Shown: positions 1-5,248 of the stretch, piece by piece | How positions within the stretch are numbered: position 1 is the first letter of the stretch | Layout: each line of letters opens with the position of its first letter | Origin: Clostridiales bacterium UBA1763 | GTDB taxonomy: Bacteria; Bacillota; Clostridia; Oscillospirales; Oscillospiraceae | NCBI GenBank assembly: GCA_002314685.1 | Contig: DCHB01000009.1 | Location: forward strand, 1 to 5,699 | Direction: 5' to 3' | Length of the DNA stretch: 5,699 nucleotides | Translations under genes and position numbers: made by a program | The notes under the pieces: generated by a model | Told to the model about the DNA's origin: nothing | The model's database searches: none | What the model saw: only the letters and a program-made list of their open reading frames with translations

Positions 1-69
1 GTGTTCTTTGAGAACGCACTGCCCCACGGGGACAACCCACACAAGGGGCAGTGCGTTCTCAAAGAACAC
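1..69. repeat. Perfect 25-bp inverted repeat at the window edge
   Basis: Bases 1-25 are the exact reverse complement of 45-69, separated by a 19-base loop (26-44). The pairing starts exactly at base 1, so its full extent is unknown. It lies inside the acyltransferase reading frame, has no T-tract and does not end the gene. A perfect long palindrome at the very end of a sequence is typical of a fold-back chimera or an assembly end artefact; a real hairpin in the coding sequence is less likely. Confidence 0.9.
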
Positions 70-1035
70 AAAATAGAGCAGCCAGCAAACAAGCATCCAC
101 TGCATTATATAGATGTTGTTGAGGTTTGAGCTCATGAAGGAAATCGCCTTTTCCACTCTCGGCAGATGCACGTGCTTCACAATAAAATGAACGGCGGAAG
201 CCACAAGAAGAATACAGCAGATTGAAAGAACAACGTGCAGGAAGGTCGTGTTATAAACGGCACCGCCCGCAAGCGTAAACAAATTGCGAATGTCGTAGCC
301 GATGATGTAAAGCGTAGTGCAAAATACGGACAGCACGGCGAAGCTGAACACAAAAACGGCGAGGTAGAATCTGTCGAGGTCCTTAATATGGCGCAGGTAT
401 TTTGCATACAAAAGACCGAGCGCGGGATATATAAACCACAGCAGAAGCGGGAAGCAGCTCGGGTCACCCGTCTTTACGAATATTCCGAAGAAGTAAACGG
501 AGAATGCGGAGTTGAACTCAAAAGCAGAGCCGATGAGCAGACCTGCCGCCTGCATGACAGCCGCAATCGCGCAGACACCGAGAGGCGGAACCTCCAGCTT
601 TTTCAGCAGTGCGAAGAGGATAAAGGCTAAGCCTGCGAAGTTAAGAATATCAATGTTGAAGGTTACGTACAGAAACCAATCCAAATCAAAATCCTTAATG
701 CCCATGGAGATTAAATACGGGAGCGAGGAGCGCACAAAATTAAAAATATAGCTGAAGAAAAAGAGCTTGATGCCGCGGCGGAGAAAATCACTCGGTGTGC
801 GGTGGCTTGAATAAGAGATGCCTATGCCCATCGCAAACATAAAGAGCGTTGCGCCGAGAGGTCCTGCGAGAAACTGCAGAATAACGTCAAAGGGCGCCGT
901 GCATACGGCATCAACATCGGCGACGGACAATTCCTCATAGGTGTGAATTACAACCATAACGAGAATCGTTATCACCTTCATCACGTCGAATTCCCTCTGC
1001 CGCGAGAGGTTTACTTTTTCTTCGGTCAAAAGCAT
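1..1035 (-). CDS. Multi-pass membrane acyltransferase (Acyl_transf_3 / HGSNAT-like), 3' end missing
   Basis: The frame is open for 345 codons from ATG at 1035-1033 to the left edge, with no stop, so the gene is partial. An AAGGAAGG Shine-Dalgarno about 9 bases upstream supports the start. The protein is very hydrophobic with roughly ten membrane segments. After a short cytoplasmic-looking N-terminus comes D17-x-x-K20-x10-H31 at the first membrane helix, which matches the D-x-x-R-x10-H pattern of acyltransferase family 3 with Lys replacing Arg. Residues 58-92 (AGPLGATLFMFAMGIGISY, then a basic HRTPSDFLRRG loop) resemble the second helix and following loop of acyltransferase-3 and heparan-glucosaminide N-acetyltransferase (DUF1624) proteins. 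Residues 303-325 (NLNNIYIMQWM onward) resemble the family's late helix. Such proteins move acyl groups onto cell-surface glycans or other envelope acceptors; the substrate here cannot be told. Residues from about 338 onward come from the terminal inverted repeat and are probably not genuine protein. It is transcribed divergently from the oxidoreductase. Confidence 0.72.
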   Translation of the reverse strand, partial: MLLTEEKVNLSRQREFDVMKVITILVMVVIHTYEELSVADVDAVCTAPFDVILQFLAGPLGATLFMFAMGIGISYSSHRTPSDFLRRGIKLFFFSYIFNFVRSSLPYLISMGIKDFDLDWFLYVTFNIDILNFAGLAFILFALLKKLEVPPLGVCAIAAVMQAAGLLIGSAFEFNSAFSVYFFGIFVKTGDPSCFPLLLWFIYPALGLLYAKYLRHIKDLDRFYLAVFVFSFAVLSVFCTTLYIIGYDIRNLFTLAGGAVYNTTFLHVVLSICCILLVASAVHFIVKHVHLPRVEKAISFMSSNLNNIYIMQWMLVCWLLYFVFFENALPLVWVVPVGQCVLKEH

Positions 1036-1099
1036 GGCTTAATACCTTCCTTGTTTTCCGTTTCGGGCTTTCGTTTAATATGACAGCGGAGTCAAAATC

Positions 1100-1128
1100 A
1101 TTCTATCATCAGTGCGACTCAATTTCAA
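1100..1128 (-). promoter_or_regulatory. Putative sigma-A promoter of the acyltransferase gene
   Basis: Read on the minus strand: TTGAAA (-35, 1128-1123), a 17-base spacer, then TAGAAT (-10, 1105-1100) preceded by TG one base upstream, an extended -10 signature. Transcription would start near 1093, giving a leader of about 57 bases before the ATG at 1035. The match to consensus is good but no transcript data are available. Confidence 0.6.
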
Positions 1129-1145
1129 CGGAGAAACGCTCCGTT
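1127..1145. promoter_or_regulatory. Possible operator: 7-bp dyad at the acyltransferase promoter
   Basis: AACGGAG (1127-1133) and CTCCGTT (1139-1145) form a perfect inverted repeat with a 5-base spacer. The dyad touches the -35 hexamer of the minus-strand promoter, where a regulator could act. No regulator gene lies nearby in the window, so the role is speculative. Confidence 0.3.
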
Positions 1146-1239
1146 TAACATTTTTCGATTTCACAAGTAAGGTATCACGGGCGTTTTGCAAAAACTCCTA
1201 AGCGCCTTTCGATTTGTTCCGCGCCTCTGTATGACAGGT

Positions 1240-1268
1240 TTGACATGATAACGGAAGGAAGCTATAAT
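1240..1268 (+). promoter_or_regulatory. Consensus sigma-A promoter of the oxidoreductase gene
   Basis: TTGACA (1240-1245), a 17-base spacer, then TATAAT (1263-1268): both hexamers and the spacing match consensus perfectly. The start point would be near 1275, giving a leader of about 50 bases. The longer in-frame ATG at 1245 overlaps the -35 box and so lies upstream of the transcript, which excludes it as the translation start from this promoter. Confidence 0.85.
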
Positions 1269-1325
1269 ATCGACACAACAAGCATTATCTTAATATCATA
1301 CAGGATTGTAAAGGGTGACACTTAT

Positions 1326-2372
1326 ATGAAAAAGATAGGTTTTGGCGTCATAGGTGCGGGAGGCATTGCCTCAAGGCGCACGATTCCGGGATTGCTTCTT
1401 TCTGAGCACGCCGAGCTCATCGCTCTGATGGGCCCGAATATGGAGCGCACTGAGGCTCTGCGACAGCGCTTCGGTGCAAAACGCGCTTACACATCGGAGG
1501 TGGAGCTGCTTGAGGACCCTGAGGTTGAGGCGGTATATATCGCATCTCCTGTGGTCTGCCATGCACGGCAGGCAAAGCTGTGCGCTGATTACGGCAAGCA
1601 TATCCTTATAGAAAAGCCGATTGCCATGACCGCGGACGAAGCGGAAGAGGTGCTCGACTACTGCGAAAAGCGCAATGTAAAGGTCGCGGCGGGCTTGATG
1701 ATGCGTTTTGGCACGCAGGTGAACAATATGCGCGATGCCGTGCTGTCGGGGAAAATCGGGCAGGTGGTGTCGGGCTTTTCTCAGTTCACCCTTTGGCTTC
1801 CCGCCGAATCGGGCAACTGGCGTATCCGCAGTGAGCTTGCAGGCGGCGGCTCCATGATGGATATGGGAGTTCATACTATCGACCTGATGGAATATATTAC
1901 GGGAATGCGCATAACCGATGTTGCCTCCATGAATGAGACAATCACCCACAGCTACGATGTGGAGGACACCTCCACGCTTCTTCTTCGCATGGAAAACGGC
2001 GCACAGTGCGTTGTGCAGACCAATTACAATCTGCCCGACGAGGCGGCTTGCTGGCGTATGGAGTTCTTCGGCACCCGCGGCAGACTACTCGGAAACACTG
2101 TAATCGGGCAGGACGACACAGGCACCTGTGACGCACTGTTTCTGAATGAAAACCAGGACTATGACCCGAAGCAGGTGCACAACGAGGTAAAGGGAATATC
2201 CCTCACGGGGGAATTCGGAAATCTTTATACCCGTGAGATTGACAGCTTTTCTCTGTCTCTCTTGGAAAACCGTCCGCTTGCGGTGCCTGCGACTCAGGCT
2301 CTGCATATTCAGCGCGTAATGGAGAGCGCCTACAAGAGCTCCCGAGACAGAACACTTGAAAAGATACTCTGA
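1326..2372 (+). CDS. Gfo/Idh/MocA family NAD(P)-dependent oxidoreductase
   Basis: A 348-residue soluble protein, a normal length for this family of sugar and inositol dehydrogenases and related enzymes. The N-terminal Rossmann fold begins at residue 4 with G10-A-G12-G-I-A15, the nucleotide-binding glycine loop. The family hallmark E96-K97-P98 follows strand 5 of that domain; Lys97 is the expected catalytic or proton-relay lysine. The C-terminal domain carries G173-GGSMMDMGVHTIDL, with Asp179 and His183 in the usual substrate-site positions. The ATG at 1326 is chosen because AAAGGGTGA lies just upstream and because the alternative in-frame ATG at 1245 sits inside the promoter. It is monocistronic: its own promoter in front, a strong terminator behind. 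The substrate cannot be assigned from sequence alone. The divergent acyltransferase may or may not be functionally related. Confidence 0.93.
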   Translation: MKKIGFGVIGAGGIASRRTIPGLLLSEHAELIALMGPNMERTEALRQRFGAKRAYTSEVELLEDPEVEAVYIASPVVCHARQAKLCADYGKHILIEKPIAMTADEAEEVLDYCEKRNVKVAAGLMMRFGTQVNNMRDAVLSGKIGQVVSGFSQFTLWLPAESGNWRIRSELAGGGSMMDMGVHTIDLMEYITGMRITDVASMNETITHSYDVEDTSTLLLRMENGAQCVVQTNYNLPDEAACWRMEFFGTRGRLLGNTVIGQDDTGTCDALFLNENQDYDPKQVHNEVKGISLTGEFGNLYTREIDSFSLSLLENRPLAVPATQALHIQRVMESAYKSSRDRTLEKIL

Positions 2373-2444
2373 AAAGCAATCGACGGGGCAGTGCAGAAAA
2401 CACAAGCTCTGACCTTGACTCCTATAACTCAAAATGATTGAAAA

Positions 2445-2471
2445 GCCCGTCCCGAAAACCTCGGGACGGGC
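2445..2471 (+). terminator. Intrinsic terminator after the oxidoreductase gene
   Basis: An 11-bp perfect GC-rich stem (GCCCGTCCCGA, 2445-2455, with its complement at 2461-2471) closes a 5-base AAACC loop, followed by AAATTTT. The T-run is short and offset. AAAA precedes the stem, so weak function on the other strand is possible. It lies 73 bases beyond the stop codon and insulates the downstream operon. Confidence 0.85.
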
Positions 2472-2484
2472 AAATTTTAACTCT

Positions 2485-2505
2485 TTGCCCGTACAATTAC
2501 GGCAA
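2485..2505. promoter_or_regulatory. Imperfect inverted repeat upstream of the transporter operon promoter
   Basis: TTGCCCGTA (2485-2493) and TACGGCAA (2498-2505) are complementary except for one extra C, around a CAAT centre. It ends 16 bases before the putative -35 box, a plausible site for an activator or repressor. There is no direct evidence for binding. Confidence 0.25.
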
Positions 2506-2521
2506 TATTAAGCATAATTTC

Positions 2522-2550
2522 TTGATTTTGCCCTGCAAATATTATATTAT
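2522..2550 (+). promoter_or_regulatory. Putative promoter of the ABC transporter operon
   Basis: TTGATT (2522-2527), a 17-base spacer and TATTAT (2545-2550) in a very AT-rich stretch. The start would fall near 2557, leaving a leader of about 37 bases, too short for a riboswitch. It is the best candidate between the terminator and the first operon gene, but the surrounding AT-richness makes exact placement uncertain. Confidence 0.5.
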
Positions 2551-2578
2551 AACTATGTATATACTCATATTTTTCAGC

Positions 2579-2588
2579 AAGAGGTGAG
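2579..2588 (+). promoter_or_regulatory. Ribosome binding site that fixes a TTG start
   Basis: AAGAGGTGAG is a strong Shine-Dalgarno whose GAGGTG core ends 7 bases before the TTG at 2594. No ATG occurs in frame before residue 27, where starting would remove the front of the first membrane helix. Confidence 0.8.
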
Positions 2589-2593
2589 CCAAT

Positions 2594-3277
2594 TTGGAAA
2601 TAATTAAACAGAAATTCTATTCCACCTTTGTCTATGAGGACAGATGGCAGTTTTTCCTTGACGGACTGCTTATGACGCTGTTGTTGACCTTCGCATCCTT
2701 CCTCGGCGGCACAATTCTCGGTGCAATGCTCTGCGGTCTGCGAATGATACCGAACAAGGGCGTGCAGAAGGCTGTTAAATGGCTTGTAAATCTGCTCGTG
2801 CAGCTGCCCACGCTTGTTCTGCTCATGGTATTCGTTTACCTCGTTTTCAGCAGCACGAGTCTTTCCGTAGTAATGATTGTAATTTTCGGTCTTATGCTCA
2901 AGTGCGGCGCCTATCTCTCCGAGATTTTCTACACCGCAGTCATGGGTGTAAACGAGGGGCAGGCAGAGGCGGCACGCAGTCTCGGCATGACCAAGCTGCA
3001 GGCGTTTATTTACATCACCTTCCCGCAGGCACTGCAGTCGGCAATCCCCCTCTACAAGAACCAGTTTATCATCACCCTGCAGGAGACCTCCCTCGTGGGC
3101 ACTCTTGCCGTTATGGATATAACCAAGGCGTCCAACATAGTTACCTCGAGAACTCTTGACGCCTTCTTCGGTCTTATCCTCATTTCCGTAATTTATCTAA
3201 TAATCGGCTTTATCTGCTCAAAGCTCCTCGGACTCCTCAGCATTAAAAAGCATCTCGGAGGTGTTGACAATGATTGA
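2594..3277 (+). CDS. Polar amino-acid ABC transporter permease (HisM/GlnP type)
   Basis: A 227-residue inner-membrane permease of the binding-protein-dependent amino-acid importer family, a typical length. It begins with TTG, supported by the strong upstream ribosome binding site. Membrane segments are apparent around residues 22-47, 62-86, 88-113 and 190-215, with a further, less clear one near 145-175. The cytoplasmic coupling loop has the canonical EAA motif from residue 125: E125-A-A-R-S-L-G131, then F-x-x-I-T-F-P144-Q-A, which docks onto the ABC ATPase. The following ETSLVGTLAVMD segment is also typical of the family. As the only permease gene here it would form a homodimer. It overlaps the start of the ATPase gene by 8 bases, implying translational coupling. 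Substrate is probably a polar or charged amino acid; which one is not shown. Confidence 0.92.
   Translation: MEIIKQKFYSTFVYEDRWQFFLDGLLMTLLLTFASFLGGTILGAMLCGLRMIPNKGVQKAVKWLVNLLVQLPTLVLLMVFVYLVFSSTSLSVVMIVIFGLMLKCGAYLSEIFYTAVMGVNEGQAEAARSLGMTKLQAFIYITFPQALQSAIPLYKNQFIITLQETSLVGTLAVMDITKASNIVTSRTLDAFFGLILISVIYLIIGFICSKLLGLLSIKKHLGGVDND
3257..3262 (+). promoter_or_regulatory. Ribosome binding site deciding the ATPase start
   Basis: GGAGGT lies inside the end of the permease gene, 7 bases before the ATG at 3270. The in-frame GTG at 3261 overlaps this site and therefore cannot be the start used with it. Confidence 0.8.
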
Positions 3278-4349
3278 AGTCAGAAATCTTAAGAAAAGCT
3301 TCGGCGAAAACACCATCCTCGAAAATGTAAACTTCACCGTAAACGACGGCGAAAGCGTCGTCATCATCGGCGGCTCGGGCTGCGGCAAGAGCACACTGCT
3401 TCGCTGCCTCAATCATCTTATCGTTCCCGAGGAGGGCGAAATCCTCTTCAACGGGCAGAACATTCTCGATAAGAACGCAAACATTGATGAGTTCCGCCGC
3501 CACATCGGCATGGTGTATCAGCACTTTAACCTCTTTGAGCATCTGAACATCATGGAGAACATGATTCTCGCCCCCATGAAGGTGCTGAAGCTCAGCCAGG
3601 ACGAGGCGGTCGCCCGCGCGGAAAAGCTTTTGGACAAGGTGGGCATGCTCAACCGCAAATACAGGATGCCCGACGCTCTTTCGGGCGGACAGAAGCAGCG
3701 TGTAGCCATTGCCCGCACTCTCATGATGGAGCCCGACATGATACTCTTCGATGAGCCTACCTCCGCCCTTGACCCCACTATGGTGGACGAGGTTGAGAGC
3801 GTTATCAAAAAGCTCATTTCCAACGGCATGACAAGCGTAATCGTAACCCACGAAATGCGCTTTGCCGAGAAAATCTCCGACAGGACTATTTTCCTCGCAG
3901 AAAAGAGCATTTACGAGGAAGGTCCCTCCTCGCAGGTTTTCACCAACCCTCAGCGTGAGCTTACAAGACAGTTCATCTACCGTTCCCGTCTGTTCTCCCG
4001 TGAGGTCAGTGCGGAAACCGTGGACTACTACTCACTGCTCTCCGAGCTTCGCGCCTTTGCCGTGCCCTACGGCTGTACTGCCGAGCAGTCCCGCGGCATT
4101 ACCTCCTGCTTTGACGAAATTCTCATGCCTCTGCTTACCGCAGGCAACAAATGCGAGGTGCATCTTATTTGCAGTGAAAGCGGCACGGGTCACAAGCTCA
4201 TACTTGAGTTCCCCGAGCTTGAGAGCGATCCTCTGACAGCGCCGCAGCTTGATGCTATCGGCATTAAGCTCCTCAGCCGCTATGCCGAGAGCATTGCCTC
4301 TGCCAGAAACAGCGCAGGCAGATGGGAAGTCACCGTGACGCTCAAGTGA
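3270..4349 (+). CDS. Amino-acid ABC transporter ATPase (GlnQ type) with C-terminal degenerate RsbW-like domain
   Basis: A 359-residue protein. Residues 1-238 are a complete GlnQ/HisP-type ATPase: Walker A GGSGCGKST (34-42), Q-loop Gln84 in VYQHFNLF, signature LSGGQ (137-141), Walker B ILFDE (158-162), D-loop SALD (165-168) and switch His194. It should energise the upstream permease. Normal relatives end near residue 240; this one adds about 120 residues. The extension looks like an RsbW/HATPase_c_2 fold: an N-terminal Leu/Phe-rich helix (252-267), a helix with FDEI (281-284) where the N-box would be, strand pairs at 294-301 and 309-314, then A-I-G-I-K-L-L-S-R-Y-A (329-339) and a final RWEVTVTLK strand, as in RsbW ends. 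The N-box Asn is replaced (Pro287 is at that position), and the G1 DxG and the GGxG glycines are lost, so it probably does not bind ATP. Start is ATG 3270. The gene overlaps the permease by 8 bases. Confidence 0.9.
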   Translation: MIEVRNLKKSFGENTILENVNFTVNDGESVVIIGGSGCGKSTLLRCLNHLIVPEEGEILFNGQNILDKNANIDEFRRHIGMVYQHFNLFEHLNIMENMILAPMKVLKLSQDEAVARAEKLLDKVGMLNRKYRMPDALSGGQKQRVAIARTLMMEPDMILFDEPTSALDPTMVDEVESVIKKLISNGMTSVIVTHEMRFAEKISDRTIFLAEKSIYEEGPSSQVFTNPQRELTRQFIYRSRLFSREVSAETVDYYSLLSELRAFAVPYGCTAEQSRGITSCFDEILMPLLTAGNKCEVHLICSESGTGHKLILEFPELESDPLTAPQLDAIGIKLLSRYAESIASARNSAGRWEVTVTLK

Positions 4350-4352
4350 GGG
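4348..4352 (+). promoter_or_regulatory. Ribosome binding site deciding the binding-protein start
   Basis: GAGGG overlaps the ATPase stop codon. It is one base from the ATG at 4354, too close to be used, but 7 bases from the in-frame ATG at 4360, which is therefore the preferred start. Confidence 0.65.
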
Positions 4353-4359
4353 CATGAAT

Positions 4360-5238
4360 ATGGAACAGAAAAAACACTCCCACGAAATTCAGGCGTTTTC
4401 CTCTCACCGCAGAGCGATCATTATGGCGGCGGTGCTTATTGTCATCATTCTCGCACTGTCCGTGTATAATTACTACAATCTCAGAAACGCAACGGAAATA
4501 GAGAATGTGGACTCCCTGTCGGGGCAGAGAATCGCCTGCTGTATCGGTTGGGAATCGGACTTTCTTCTTTCGCCGCGTGAGGACATCACCCTGCTGCGCT
4601 ACGACAGCAACGCGGACTGCATTCTCGGTCTCTCCTACGGGCAGGTTGACGCCGTTGCCCTTGACGAAATCACCATGCACACCATAATGGCAAAGACCAC
4701 GGGGCTTGAGTGCCTGCCCGATCCCATAACCGCTGTCGGATGCACCTACTATACCTCCTATGCCGCAGATGAGGCGTTGGCGGAGTTCAACAAATTCGCA
4801 ACAGAGTTCGTTAAGAGTGAGGAATATAAGGAATTCCACGACAATGTCTTTTCCGACAACTATCAAATGGCGGACATTCCCGAAATTGAGGGAGGCAAGC
4901 CCCTTGTGGTGGGCTATGTGCCAGACAGCTATCCCGAGTCCTACATTGACTTTACTACGGGCGAGCCTGCGGGCTTCGGTATCGAGATGATTAAACGCTT
5001 TGCCTATGCCTGCGGCTACACCATTGAGTGGGTGGAGACGAGCGAAACGGGCGCTATGGCTCAGCTCGGACTAAATCAGATTGACTTTGCCGCCTGCTAC
5101 GTCTCGGATATTTACCGTTATGACACCGAGGCAAGCGGTCAGGCGCACATGAGTGAGCCCTACTTCTTTGCGGAGGTTTACCTCATGAAAATCAAGGACG
5201 GAGAAGCTCTCACAATAACGGGTGAGATTGAGTATTGA
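4360..5238 (+). CDS. Membrane-anchored, apparently circularly permuted amino-acid binding protein (SBP_bac_3)
   Basis: A 292-residue protein. Residues 17-39 are a single membrane helix after a short basic N-terminus; there is no lipobox Cys, so it is probably a tethered extracytoplasmic protein. Residues 50-165 match the second lobe and C-terminal helices of SBP_bac_3 proteins: SLSGQRIACCIG (the usual dLkGkkVaV-x-G strand), GQVDAVALDE (94-103), then EFNKFATEFVKSEEYKEFH. Residues 180-275 match the first lobe, which normally comes first: KPLVVGYVPDSYPESYIDF, GEPAGFGIEMIKRFAYACGY, QIDFAACYVSD, and SEPYFF. Lobe order is thus reversed, and total length equals one normal domain. By analogy with glutamine-binding protein, Asp102 and Arg253 would contact the ligand amino and carboxyl groups. 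The stop falls at the hinge, where a normal protein would cross to lobe 2. It is the only binding protein in the operon. An alternative is decay of a two-domain tandem protein. Confidence 0.82.
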   Translation: MEQKKHSHEIQAFSSHRRAIIMAAVLIVIILALSVYNYYNLRNATEIENVDSLSGQRIACCIGWESDFLLSPREDITLLRYDSNADCILGLSYGQVDAVALDEITMHTIMAKTTGLECLPDPITAVGCTYYTSYAADEALAEFNKFATEFVKSEEYKEFHDNVFSDNYQMADIPEIEGGKPLVVGYVPDSYPESYIDFTTGEPAGFGIEMIKRFAYACGYTIEWVETSETGAMAQLGLNQIDFAACYVSDIYRYDTEASGQAHMSEPYFFAEVYLMKIKDGEALTITGEIEY

Positions 5239-5248
5239 GCTCGGGTAT

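Larger units (their letters stand above)
1036..1325. other. Divergent intergenic region
   Basis: This 290-base gap separates the divergent acyltransferase and oxidoreductase genes. It contains one promoter for each gene, the dyad at 1127-1145, and the leaders of both transcripts. No convincing small gene, RNA gene or riboswitch fold was seen. The AT-rich palindrome TTTTGCAAAA (1184-1193) is present but has no identified role. Confidence 0.7.

Noticed and set aside
235..751. Plus-strand open frames across the left end
   Set aside because: They lie antisense to the continuous minus-strand acyltransferase frame, lack ribosome sites and have no recognisable domain.
1184..1193. Palindrome TTTTGCAAAA as an operator
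   Set aside because: It is short and AT-rich, lies almost 50 bases from the nearest promoter box, and matches no operator I recognise.
1153..1215. Direct repeat TTTCGATTT at 1153-1161 and 1207-1215
   Set aside because: Nine bases of low complexity in an AT-rich intergenic region, 54 bases apart, not placed at either promoter; chance is likely.
2385..2394. GGGGCAGTGC also occurs in the terminal palindrome at 45-54
   Set aside because: A 10-base match between two sites in 5.7 kb is expected by chance; flanking bases differ, so it is not treated as a repeat family.
2485..2518. Second promoter, TTGCCC followed by CATAAT
   Set aside because: The spacer would be 22 bases, well outside the working range.
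2551..2593. Riboswitch or T-box leader before the transporter operon
   Set aside because: The predicted leader is only about 37 bases, too short for such an element.
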